Positions 49,869 to 60,300 of a DNA stretch of 64,000 nucleotides are shown here, piece after piece; within the stretch, counting starts at the first letter, position 1, and every line of letters begins with the position of its first letter. Position numbers and translations under genes: made by a program. This stretch comes from Chrysomallon squamiferum (lineage: Eukaryota > Mollusca > Gastropoda > Neomphalida > Peltospiridae), in assembly GCA_012295275.1 (NCBI GenBank), contig CM022667.1, positions 19,994,410 to 20,058,409 on the forward strand, read 5' to 3'. The notes beneath the pieces are model-generated. The model was not told where the DNA came from, did no database searches, and saw only the letters and a list, made by a program, of their open reading frames with translations.

Positions 49869-51796
49869 TTTAAATAAATTTTCTAATAAATCTGGCTGCA
49901 AATTGTTAATAGTCGATTAATTTCAATGCTCAGAGCTCAGTTTAAATGTGCAGCTTTGCATGACCACTGATTCACTGGCTGTTTCAAATAAAACTATTAA
50001 AGAAAACTAATTTCTTTGCATTATTAAATATTTTTCGTTACGTTTAACTAAAAATGCACTTGGGATACAATTTTTTGAGTGGCCAATTGGGCATTATGCA
50101 ACTACACTTACCTACACAATTTTTGAATGCCCTGTGACTGAATTTTCTTTTTGTTTTTATTCACTTAAATTGACATTAAAACATGTCAGGTAATATATAT
50201 CATAAAAAGTATAACAACAGAAAAGAAGGAAACCTAACTTGTTTTAGTTTTATCAAAAACTGTTGTAATTAAATGAAAACATTTTTAACACAATGTCATT
50301 TCAGAAAATCTCAGGCACCTAAGATATACTTCGCTGAGGTATTCTGAATGTACCTATAAATATGTTCATGTTGGCAAGATTTTCTGAATACTTTGACATG
50401 TTCAATAGACTGGGGTAATGGCCTCTGTTGTCTCCTATCTGGGTTTAATTGTGCAGATACTAATAGGAACCAGCAGAGAACAATGAATTTAAAAAAATCT
50501 GTTATTCTGAAACACAATACCTGGAAATATTTAGTCACCAGGCGGGTGACATGATAAGGTTTTGGATTGCTGTAAAGTGCATATCCAATCTCACAGTGAC
50601 AAATTTGATGACTTCCATGAAAACTTGATTAAAAACTAAGTTACCATGGTGCCTAACATTTGTGATTAAAAGGTAAGATCTCATAAATTCAGAAACACAG
50701 AATTTTTAAAAGTACCTTAGACCTTTGAATTCATTGTTAATATTTAAAGATTTGTTGAAGAAAATCATTATCATTTATAAACACAATTTAGCCACTAACA
50801 TTACATGTTGACTTTCCTGTAAATCGTAATTTATTTGTAAATCTGTGTCCTTACTTCTGTGCAGTGTAATCATATCAGTTATGAACATTTTATTAGCAAC
50901 ATCTGCAGCACATATAACTAAATCAAATTCAATACCTAAATACTAGTAATAATAATAACAATAATAATAACAATAATAATATATATATAAACGTTTTTGA
51001 AAATTGCTAATTATAATTTGATATATTATATAAATGACAGATAAGATAACCTGCATTTTTCAGAATATTTGGCTACTCTTTTAATTTCTTTAATGGCATA
51101 TAATATTGATTTCTCACAACCAGCAAATACATCTATTTTTAAAGTGATCTTTGGTTTGCTGCAACTAATTTTGTTTTTTCAAAATATGATACAAATATGA
51201 GTATGAGTATTCTGTATTATAATGTTGGTAGCTAATTATGTATAAACCTGTGTATAATTGTTCTCTTTATTGTAACAATTGTTATAATTAGCAAATGTGA
51301 AATTAAAGAACTGAAAATATAGATGGATTATTTAACTTTATACATAGAGATATTCTTTTAATATATTTTAACAACATGAACCACTCACTGTGCAACAAAA
51401 GTACAAATAAACTTTAGTTATGAAATTTACTATCCCATCACAAGTCATCCTGCCATTGAAGACTGGAAATACTTGCTGCTTATTCCTGTGCTCCAGTACA
51501 TAATCCAGACACCTGATATTTTGCAATATCCATTTTAAAAACCCATCACATATTATTATCAGTCATTATCCAAAGTGAATAACCAATCGACATAACAACT
51601 ATGAATAAGTTTGTATCTGTGTGCAATGATAACTATTTCCTTATGTTAGTCGCTAAAAATTTGTGAACCTTAAACGAAGAGTGAGGTAGGCAGGCAGACA
51701 TTGAATAACTAACAACATGCTTGATCAAATTTGTTTACCTTTAAAACGAAGTTCACTGGCAGGTTCTAAGATCAGTATTTGTTCATTCTTTGCCAT
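45997..51796 (-). CDS. VAPB: VAMP-associated protein (VAPA/VAPB orthologue), ER tail-anchored FFAT receptor
   Basis: VAP proteins sit in the ER membrane and use a cytosolic MSP domain to bind FFAT motifs of lipid-transfer and tethering proteins at contact sites. Seven exons (51796-51739, 49149-48997, 48421-48315, 47695-47609, 47013-46945, 46652-46554, 46161-45997) give 245 residues plus TAG, almost the family's usual length. The MSP domain spans about 1-125: [12 protein letters not shown] start, [20 protein letters not shown] (40-59), [13 protein letters not shown] (71-83), [11 protein letters not shown] (86-96). FFAT-contact K87 and M89 and the proline mutated in human ALS8 (P56) are all present at the same numbers as in human VAPB. 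A short Ser/Pro linker, a coiled coil (about 159-200) and a hydrophobic tail anchor (about 227-243) follow. VAPA versus VAPB cannot be separated; it is probably the single invertebrate gene. It lies head-to-head with CFAP418. Confidence 0.96.
46554..46652 (-). CDS. VAPB: VAP coding exon 6 (coiled coil)
   Basis: Thirty-three codons with heptad-like hydrophobics: [20 protein letters not shown]. Acceptor TTTTTCAG, donor AAG|GTACAT. Matches the dimerising coiled coil of the family in place and length. Confidence 0.92.
46783..46854. repeat. Copy B of a 72-bp dispersed duplicate (VAP intron 5)
   Basis: Partner of 45829-45902; reads ATGCCATACCAAAAAAAT, ATACTGCAAATTACAC and GTAACTGCT. It may be a fragment of an unrecognised repeat family or a local duplication. 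Confidence 0.65.
46945..47013 (-). CDS. VAPB: VAP coding exon 5 (linker)
   Basis: Twenty-three codons, [20 protein letters not shown] and RSS, the flexible linker between MSP domain and coiled coil. Identified by TTGCAG acceptor, TTCA|GTATGT donor and unbroken phase 0 with both neighbours. Confidence 0.85.
47609..47695 (-). CDS. VAPB: VAP coding exon 4 (end of MSP domain)
   Basis: Twenty-nine codons: [20 protein letters not shown] and a short tail. LMDSKLKC is a VAP hallmark. Acceptor TTTCCTCAG, donor TTTCA|GTATGT. Confidence 0.94.
48315..48421 (-). CDS. VAPB: VAP coding exon 3
   Basis: Reads [20 protein letters not shown] then [16 protein letters not shown]. Carries K87 and M89, the FFAT-binding pair. 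Acceptor CTTTCAG, donor TTTG|GTGAGT, ends in phase 0. Confidence 0.96.
48997..49149 (-). CDS. VAPB: VAP coding exon 2 (MSP core)
   Basis: Begins [17 protein letters not shown] and contains [20 protein letters not shown], the VAP consensus sequence. Acceptor TTTGCAG, donor TTTCAG|GTGTGT, phases 1 to 1. Confidence 0.96.
51739..51796 (-). CDS. VAPB: VAP coding exon 1
   Basis: Encodes [19 protein letters not shown] plus one base, the start of the MSP domain. Donor AAAG|GTAAAC. The start matches the conserved MAKxEQ opening of VAPs. Confidence 0.95.
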
Positions 51797-52198
51797 TTCT
51801 AAGTATCCTAACAACACACAACTTCGTTTTTCGAAATGATTACCACAATTTTATCATCAGAACTTCGTCAATGCTGACAGAACGTGTTTTGCGCCTGCGC
51901 AATACATTCGGAAATAAAGTTTTTAAAAATATGAATTAAGGAGCGCACAATAATTAATGTTTAACTTGTAACATTAATTAATTATAAGAATTTGTAAGAA
52001 TTTTAGATTCAAAACATTTCCTTGAAATAACAGAAACTGATTCAATCAAATTACTTAATTTTTGCTTTAAATAACATTTTCTTTAGCCAGATCCCACGAA
52101 TTCGTGTAAATTCAGGATTCAGTTCTTGGCACGAGAGTATGTGCATAGAGATGAAGTAAATAAAATAAGCGATGCATTGTGACAAAGAATAATTAGTG
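51797..52198. promoter_or_regulatory. Bidirectional promoter between VAP and CFAP418
   Basis: Only 402 bp separate the two divergent start codons. The palindrome TGCGCCTGCGCA at 51890-51901 fits the NRF1 consensus (GCGCMTGCGC) and lies 94 bp before the VAP ATG and about 300 bp before the CFAP418 ATG. Several CpGs cluster here in an otherwise CpG-poor window. There is no convincing TATA box. In-frame TAA three codons before the CFAP418 ATG supports that start. Transcription start sites are not visible from sequence alone. Confidence 0.7.
51890..51901. promoter_or_regulatory. NRF1-type binding site
   Basis: TGCGCCTGCGCA, one base from a perfect palindrome, in the shared VAP/CFAP418 promoter. 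NRF1 sites of this form are common in animal housekeeping and bidirectional promoters. Binding is inferred. Confidence 0.55.
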
Positions 52199-52299
52199 AT
52201 GGCTGATGATATTGATGATTTGCTGGATGAGGTGGAAACGAAGTTTTGCGAAAAAAATAAAACAAATAAAACTGCGACTAAAGGAACAAACCGAAACAG
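52199..52299 (+). CDS. CFAP418: CFAP418 coding exon 1
   Basis: [20 protein letters not shown] onward, matching the human start pattern MAEDLDELLDEVESKFC. In-frame TAA three codons upstream. Donor AACAG|GTGACT. Confidence 0.93.
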
Positions 52300-53408
52300 G
52301 TGACTCTATAACGTCAATAAGCCAAAATACTGAATAATGACAATAACATTATAATTAACATACATTTTACATTGATAATTACTAGATGATTCCGTATCAT
52401 TACAAGCAGTTTTTGTTGTTATGAATTATAAATTACACAAATGTATAAGAAAATTAAAATTATGCTTGGCAACATTTTTATTTTATGTGAGACTTGTGTC
52501 ATTAAAAGACCAGCAACAAGAAAAACAAGAAAAATAAATAAATAAATAATAAATTAACTGTTAGTGTTACAGTAATTGACTTAAAATATGAAAAAGAGGG
52601 AAAACAAAGACTTCAGCTTAATCTTTCTAATTGTTTGGTAAAACATCCTAATTTCAAATACTTAGTCACATGTTTCGTTGACATTACCCTAATCAGTTAC
52701 AGGGGATGCAGTCTATACCTGATGGCTGGATTGTGGATTAGTGGCTGTAAGATTTTTGATGATGTGCACTCAGGCTTTCATCTGCACTTTAATTTATTAT
52801 ATTATTTTATTTCATTCCAAATACATGTGTGTGTGTGTGTAGTTAATTTTTTTTTTTTTTTTTTTCCAGGTCACGACTTGATGATGATATTGATCAGATA
52901 CTCACTGATGTGGATGATCGCTTAGAAAAAATAGAAGTAAATTATTTATACATACAAACATTATTTATTAAAAAGAAATAATAAAAATTGTTGATGTAGA
53001 ATGATAGAGGATTAAACATTCAGATAATTTTGTTTGTAACTTTAATTAAAGTGAAAATCCTTTTTTTTTTTTAAACTAATTCTGTACCTTTTTTTAAAGA
53101 ATTCTTTTCTTTCTGAAAGACATAGTCTTTTTCATTCATTCATTCATGTGTGTATGTATAAATGAAAAAGGTTATTTTTATTATTACATAATTTATTTAT
53201 TTCTATTTATCTATGATTGCAGACACTTACAGAGAAGAAACACTTGAGTGATACAAACCAAGCAAGACCTGAATCTGCCAAACGGTAATCATCCCCAAAC
53301 AAACACATAATTTACATTTGTCACCTTTGCCAGCTTGGCTGGTTTCAAAGTATTAATTAAATGAGACTATTTTATTAATTTTTTAATACAGTTTTTTAAT
53401 TTTTAAAT

Positions 53409-53439
<31 letters not shown>

Positions 53440-54709
53440 TTATTTTATTTTTTTTATTCAGTGCATCTTTATCTTATTTGGACTGTTAATTAGTTGAACT
53501 TGTTTAATATAAAACAGGTACATTGAAAAATTGTGCTTATTTTTGTAGATGTTTCCCTGTGTATCTTGGAGGAGCCTCATTGGCAATGGGTCAAGGGTCA
53601 ACTTTCAATAAAAAGTATGTTTTTTGCATTAATATATTTGTAAAATACCAGTTTATAATTAATTTTCATAATTTGATAGAGATGCCATATCTGTTAAGAA
53701 AAACTGCTAGATGTATATTCATTTAAATAGATATAGAGTATCCCACAAAAAGGAAATCTTTCGTTTTTAACTAGTCATGAGAGATCCTATACCTGTTGAA
53801 AAAGATCAATAGATATGTATATTCATTTTAATAGATGTAGAGGATCTAATCTTGTCATTTTAAAACAGATCACATCTTTGTTCATAATATTTTATTTATA
53901 TCCACAAATGATAGCGGTTGCATTAAACTTTTTCCTTTGCAGTATTTTTGCAGTTGTATGGTGATAATCAGATGCTGTAAATCAGGTTAGGGGTTTTAAT
54001 TTAAACTTTATTCTTTGGTTTTAAGAGCCTGCGACAAACTGAGATGTACTTCGTGTGATTTCCGGGTGATTTCGTTTGACAACTTTGAATGGGACAGCAA
54101 TACTGATTATCTCTTTTTACGCAATAATGTTCCTGATTTCTACAAACTGAAGTCAAACCTGGTACCTAAAAAAGGTTGTTATTTTAATGTGTTCTTAAGT
54201 ATTTCTAGTCTCTGGTGTATATAAATACATAGCCAAAAGCAATTTATATGCATACCACTTCATTATTTATACAGAATCGTAAAACGTAATGCAACTTGTT
54301 AATTTTCTGTTATTACTTGGTTTCATTTCTACAGCAGTGAAGACCTGATTTCTGTAATTTACCATTTTGCCTATGTAGAAATGTTTGCAATATAATTCAG
54401 TGATGATATAAAATTATGTGCATACTTACATGATTGTACATTTCTGATGTTTAACCTTGACATAAATCAATACTATTCAAGAAAAGTTATCAGATTGAAA
54501 ATCCTTTTGAAAAAGTTTATTAGTCATTTTAAATAAGATCACATCATTATGAAGATATTGTCTCTGTGTCAGTGAACTGCATGTAAAGAATTTCTATTTA
54601 TTATTTAGGTTCAAGATCTTACTGTTGTCAGTGCAGTTGGAAATCTGTACAAGATCTCGAAGAGTTGAAATATTCAGACTTGAAGTGGGTGTGTGGAAAA
54701 CACTCTTGA
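52199..54709 (+). CDS. CFAP418: CFAP418 (C8orf37 orthologue), cilium/photoreceptor maintenance protein
   Basis: CFAP418 acts at the ciliary base and in photoreceptor outer-segment maintenance; human loss causes cone-rod dystrophy, retinitis pigmentosa and Bardet-Biedl syndrome. Six exons (52199-52299, 52870-52936, 53223-53284, 53549-53614, 54026-54174, 54609-54709) join in phase to 181 residues plus TGA (human 207). Key matches: [17 protein letters not shown] at the start, [12 protein letters not shown] (80-91), [14 protein letters not shown] (100-113), [20 protein letters not shown] (122-141), [11 protein letters not shown] (149-159) and WVCGKH near the C-terminus. The Cys sets at 106/109, 155/157 and 177 with H180 look metal-binding. 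The N-terminal half is shorter and diverged, as usual for the family. It is divergent from VAP and convergent with EIF6. Confidence 0.94.
52870..52936 (+). CDS. CFAP418: CFAP418 coding exon 2
   Basis: Acidic helix [20 protein letters not shown], comparable to the second acidic block of the human protein. Acceptor after a run of about 18 T, TTTTTCCAG; donor GAA|GTAAAT. Confidence 0.85.
53223..53284 (+). CDS. CFAP418: CFAP418 coding exon 3 (linker)
   Basis: [20 protein letters not shown] plus two bases; poorly conserved polar linker. Called from acceptor TTGCAG, donor CG|GTAATC and correct phase with both neighbours. Confidence 0.8.
53549..53614 (+). CDS. CFAP418: CFAP418 coding exon 4
   Basis: [20 protein letters not shown] and KK, matching the human segment SPVYLGGSS. 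Acceptor TTTTGTAG, donor AAA|GTATGT (exon ends in AA of a Lys codon). Confidence 0.9.
54026..54174 (+). CDS. CFAP418: CFAP418 coding exon 5 (conserved core)
   Basis: [20 protein letters not shown] then [20 protein letters not shown], the most conserved part of the family. Acceptor GGTTTTAAG; the phase requires AG at 54024-54025. The donor AAAG|GTTGTT is weak (see findings) but the phase and the following exon fit exactly. Confidence 0.92.
54609..54709 (+). CDS. CFAP418: CFAP418 coding exon 6
   Basis: [20 protein letters not shown], then LKWVCGKHS and TGA, matching the human C-terminus that ends WVCGKH. Acceptor TTATTTAG. Confidence 0.93.
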
Positions 54710-57315
54710 CCTGTTCTCTTTGACCAGGCATAGTTCATCACTTTTTTATTAACAGTATACATGGTTTTCATTTATTAGTTACTTTCTTAATTCATGTTAT
54801 TCCAACAGAAAGTAGAGAAAAGCAATAACATATTTTACAATGTATGCTTAATAGACATTTTGTAAATATCAATTGTTCCTCTTAAAAAAGAAAGAAAAAA
54901 AGAATGCTTAAGAAAATTCAGAAATCTAAACTGGAATTAAGTAAGTCTTCATAAATTCATTTGTCAATGTCATATCCTACTTGTGTTGCAATAGAAGATT
55001 AAGTAATGTCTAAATGTATTTGTTGTTAAAATTTGTAATTTGTTATTCTATCAACTTGTTGATATTTTATAATTTTGTTGTAAATGTGCAGTGAACCAAA
55101 CAAATGGTAAATGTGTGAGGAAACAAATGATGAATTAGCTCAGAGAACTTTATTCTTTGAAAAAAAAATTTAAATTCAAAGTTAAAAATTAAAACCAAAA
55201 ATGTGTTCCATTTTTTTTTTCAAATTATGACCATACCTTTAAACTGTTCTAAATTTGTTACATTAACTGTGTATGATTTGTAACCATTGTGAACAGAAGA
55301 AAAAACCTTTGAGTATGTACAATTAATTCATAAATCATATATCTTCATTTAAATAATAGAAAGTGTTTGCTTTTATTTACAAAATACAGAATATGAATTA
55401 TCTGACAATAATGCAGAAAGAAATCTAGCTGGAGTTACTCTGTGTATAAACTGTCATCTTGACACTGTTTTAGTATTTACATGGTTCTTACACCTGTGTG
55501 CATTTTAAATCAGTTGTACGTGTTTCTTAATAGCACTAAAATAATAAAGTGTTCTTACTTAAAACTTGTCTTGCCTTTATTTTATTGAAAGACATTGCTT
55601 AAATAATTTGAATTAGACAATAACTCTTGAGGTGTACCTGTGCATGTGAAATGTTTTTGTTTGGTTCCATAGAACACAGCTGCAAAAACACATCTCTGAT
55701 TCCCTCTGAAACTGTCCAAAACTACAAACATGATTTCACTTTTGCAAAAACAACTTCACTAATTCTGCAGATTTGGATACTTGCTGAAGACCACTGTATG
55801 ACTGGTGCTTTAATGGCTATATAACACATGTTAAATTACTGGATTCGAAAACCCTTCTCAGTAATAGGCTTATACCTAGCATTTTAATTATGTTAGTAAA
55901 GAATGTTTTATTTAACATCTCAACATGTTTATGGCACCATACAGATAGTTGATGCTTTATGATTAGCTACTCTTGTTAACAGTAGTAAATTCTTCCAGTG
56001 CTCTTTGTCATGATCGATAGAACTTAACAATATATCCCAGCTGCTTAAGTACATAAACAAATGCCACTGCCAAAGTTATCTATTTTTGATAACCTGTATT
56101 TATAAATAAAATATGCTAAAATGAAATTAGATGAAGACCAATTTTGTACTTTCATAAATTGAAGATTGTATATATTTCTTTGGTCACAATGTTAAATATT
56201 TATTTTAGAAAAGTAATTACAAAGATTTTCAAAATTATATATATAAATAACCATGACTTGATCTACCAAATATTTAAAATAGCCATTACTCAAGAAATTT
56301 GGTATTACATAAATGTTTACAATTTAACTAATAAATGATATTAACAATGTTAAGATATTGCACAACACCCTGTAACCCAGAAATGAAAAGTAAGTTTCAT
56401 CTGTTAAATTTTCTATTTAATTCTACTCTACTTAAAGGATTGAATCTCTGACAAAAGCTTGAAATATATGGCATCATAATTCCCTTAGACAACCAAATAC
56501 ATGGAATATAGCCATTGCTTCGAGTTAATATAAATAACTGATACACTATTATCTCAAACCCTGACAAAGAAGGTACTGATACTAATCTTGTGTCTGCAGC
56601 ACTATAAAACCCACTATTTTGTGAAAAAAAGCACATGAATCCAGCCAATGAAATGATATTCTAGTTAACCACACCATATTAAACAGAGATTGAAAACATA
56701 ATAATTATTATAACAATCAGAAAAATAATATAAAAACATTTATACTCAGTGTGACTTCAAAAGTTTATTACTTTTATATGTATGTACACTGTAATCAACA
56801 CAAAATCAGTAGATTTGTATCATGATTATGTGTCCTTTAATAAGGTGTTTTCAGTCCACCTTGAAATAATTCTTACAAAAAGAAAATAATAAATGAAAAA
56901 CTGAACTAGAATTTATATATACCCTTATTTAGATAATTTTACATAACTAAGAATGATATGGAACATTTTCAGTTACGTAATGAACAAATGATACTTTACA
57001 TAATGTTTCCACTTTACAAGGTTTATCAAAGTATTATCATGCAACTGCCACAGCATAACAGAAATAAATTTTTATTTTATCAGGAATCTTTTTCAGTTTC
57101 TATTTATTACCATTCATTCATGAATAGTTTACGTTCTTCATTTTTTAAATTATTTCTTTACAAACGTGAACCAGTTGGGACCACTTTCAATCAGTTTTTA
57201 AAATAATCTATCTCAGATGTGTCATGATGTTGACCAATGGATTTCATCTGTTTGGTTGACTGTGGAAATCGTCATCAAGTGTTCTCCCATAATTCTGTCT
57301 GACTGCTTACCAAGG
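54710..57315. other. Tail-to-tail region between CFAP418 and EIF6
   Basis: Holds the 3' UTRs of both convergent genes. The first canonical plus-strand AATAAA after the CFAP418 stop is at 55543-55548, followed by T/GT-rich sequence. Minus-strand AATAAA copies at 57108-57103, 57076-57071 and 56769-56764 could end EIF6 transcripts. No additional gene or notable repeat seen. Confidence 0.6.
55543..55548 (+). terminator. Candidate CFAP418 polyadenylation signal
   Basis: AATAAA about 834 bases past the CFAP418 stop, the first canonical hexamer on this strand there, followed by GTGTTCTTACTT and further T-rich sequence as expected for a cleavage region. Confidence 0.45.
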
Positions 57316-57325
57316 CTATGTCATA
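57316..57325 (-). CDS. EIF6: EIF6 coding exon 7 (10 coding bases)
   Basis: After acceptor TTTTTTCCAG only T ATG ACA TAG remains to be translated. It completes S243-M244-T245-stop, matching the family's SLT-type C-terminus and length of 245. The small size makes it easy for automated annotation to miss. Confidence 0.85.
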
Positions 57326-60300
57326 CTGGAAAAAATAAATAAATAATGTATTGATTATAACATATGTGTTATATTCATATTTCAAGAGATGTAATTAAAT
57401 CAGAGATCAACACAGGCTTGAAAGGTATGTAAAATATTGCTACAAAGTTGAGGTACCAATTCAGTGCAGACCTGCAGTTTGTCAACATGTGCCATTTTCA
57501 TTCATCCTTTAAAATCATTTAGATTGGTCGAACATCACACAGTTGTATGACATAAAAATAAGATTTACAATAAATTCAGGATGTTGGGGGAGTCTTTTTC
57601 TGCAACATGATGATGACTGGGAAGCATGTATCATTTTACAAAATATTTTACCTTTTTTTAAATTTATTTCAATACAATAAAGATATTTTAATTTGCCTAA
57701 AAATCTATATATATTTATATTTCTAATAACAAATTTGATGCTTAATCATTTCTTCTGTTTTAATCAACAAAGTAAGATATTTATCAAGCTATTTTTATTA
57801 TATTTAGACTTGAGAATGACATTTTGATAAACATTTTTTTAAAGAAGATCCTAATGTTTGGCACATATGCTCATTTGAAATTTGGTTTAACTGAATTTTT
57901 AGAAACTATAATTTTGATTAAAATGTGCAGTTCTAGATTAGGATTTGAATTGTGTGCTGTAATGTTAAATTGCAAGGTTCGAGCATGTTCAATTATATGA
58001 ATGAATTCCATAAAACAGAGACAACAAGAAGCTTTTTAAAGGTTTAAGTTTAAACAGATGACTGTTTTTGAAAGACTTTTCTCACCTGTCCAACAGAGCA
58101 TCTCTCATATCTGACTGAATAGCTGACTGCTGGTTGTCACCCAGTTTAAAGACACTCTCTATCACAGAAAGCTCGGTTGCCGTGGTGTCCAGACCACAGA
58201 AAGCTATCCAGTCATTGACCACCATGCCAGCTCCTATAACATCACTGCCACGATTCACTGTCCCAGCCTGCAAACCAGTTAGTTGTGTAGTGAGGTTATT
58301 TTTAAACATTCTAATAAATCAGTATTAGCAAATTTTCTTCAAAAGAATAACTCTTTAAAAAATGAAACAGATTACAACATTTTTCTATCTACATTTTTTT
58401 TTATTTTAAAGTTCTAAATGCTTTTTGTCTATTGTTTAATTTATAATTATGTATTTGTAACTTAATAATACAAAATATTACATACCACTAATGGAACTTG
58501 AAGCAGTGAAGATAATTCATCCTGATCTTCAAATGAAGTTTTAGGATGAACCTGCAACAGAAGATGGATTAAAATAGTAAAAAACAAAGTAAGTTTAACA
58601 GAAAGATAACATCTTGTCATTCTATGTTAAATTCAAATACATTTTTTAATCAGATCAATAATGCAGCCAAAAATCTGGCTTTCTTGTCAAAATTGGGTTG
58701 TAAGATGAGGTAAATTTGGATTGACTTGAAAAAAAACTGGAATAATATTGTTTGCAAAGCTTTTCAAGGACTACTGAAGCTTCAGGTAGGCATGTACTCA
58801 CTTGGAATGACTAATTAATAAATTTAAATTTATAAAATCAAACAATATGATCAGTATATATTATAATGTAATTATATCCATTGAAAATATTTTATTCCCA
58901 CTGGTGGAGAAAACAAATATTGATAATAACAACAACAGAATAAAATAACATACCAAGCCTCCTTGGTTACTGAATGCACAGTAACTGCCAACAAGAACAT
59001 TGCCTGCAACAGTCTGCCGGAAAACATCAATGCCCAGAGTATCTGTGATTATTTCTTCAGTTTCCTGTCAAAATGGAAACCATAAACCATCAGCATATTA
59101 AATATAGAACCTTGTGAATTTGTATGACACTACTAAAACATTATATACTTCAGCTTTCCACTGCAGGGAAATTTTAATACACAGATTTCTTATCCAGAGT
59201 ATTACATATTAACAAGTAACAATATTTTCATGAAATAATGGAGGTGCTCAAAACGTAACAGTCTCAAACTGAAAACAAAAATATTTAAAGACTTATAAAA
59301 TTATTCACTTCAATGACAAAAAACAATAAATCAGCATTTTCTTGTTGAAATTGTTTTTTAAATTTTATTTAGCAGAAAAAGTTGCTAAAATGTCCTTACT
59401 CTATCAATATCAGGATGAACAAGTCCAACATAATCATTGCATGCCACCACATTGCCAAGAGCAGACAGTCTTTCTTCCACTCGCTGAACCTTCACTTTGT
59501 CAGGAAGAGCATTTCGAATATGCTGCAGTTCCTGATCTGTTGTGGTGTTGGGAACCAAAAGACCATTCTTGTTACCTGTAGAAAGTGATAATTTTTACAG
59601 TTTTGTCTCTATTCATCTCAGTTTACAGCATACAATACTTCTTACATTTAATACAAACAGGTATACAGTCACATGTCATTTAACAGCCTCCACATAATGT
59701 CTGATCCATACTAATAATAAGAAAACAACAGAATTAAACAAATATGTTAACAAAACAGGACTTAGAACACATAAGTTCACTTACTGTAGGCTCTCACACA
59801 TACATTAGTGCCTATAAATCCACAGTATATACTGAGAACTGTTTTTTTTATAAATGTTTACCAGTATGTTACTACATTTTGTTTTGTGGTTATTGTAGCA
59901 TATAGCACAGCACAGCACTTTTAAGTTAATTTCCTTCAGTTACTAAATACATGCAAACTATACTAAACAAAATGGAAACTTCTGTTCTTTAAATGTTTTT
60001 GTTTTTCTAACTAAAAACATGTTAAATCAGCTTTGATGAAAAGTAACATTTTTCAATATTTAAAAATTTTTATTTCCTTGTCTACAGAAAAGAGGTAAAA
60101 AAAAAAAAAAGGAAGAAAGATGTCTTGCTACTTTTTGAAAAAACAATTGTTAGAAGGTAATTTATCCTTAATAATCCTTAATTTAGCCACTAATACAAAA
60201 GGAACATTTTTAACTTTTTAATTTTAGCAGGTGAAACAGGTCTGAAATACCAGATTACAGACTGAAACTATTATGATCAGTTTAAAACAAATATTTAACA

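Larger units (their letters stand above)
46162..51738. other. VAP introns 1-6
   Basis: Introns are 2,589, 575, 619, 595, 292 and 392 bp from 5' to 3'. The largest (49150-51738) holds a TA array at 49829-49860 and an AAT/AAC array at 50946-50985. Intron 5 holds a 72-bp sequence (46783-46854) that recurs downstream of the stop codon at 45829-45902. No other gene seen. Confidence 0.75.
52300..54608. other. CFAP418 introns 1-5
   Basis: Introns of 570, 286, 264, 411 and 434 bp. They hold an ATAA run near 52535, a T run before exon 2 and a TTTA array at 53404-53445. Nothing else gene-like. Confidence 0.75.

Noticed and set aside
57961-57995. GGTTCGAG resembling a tRNA B box
   Set aside because: No A box at the right distance and no cloverleaf could be drawn; no tRNA gene is supported anywhere in the window.
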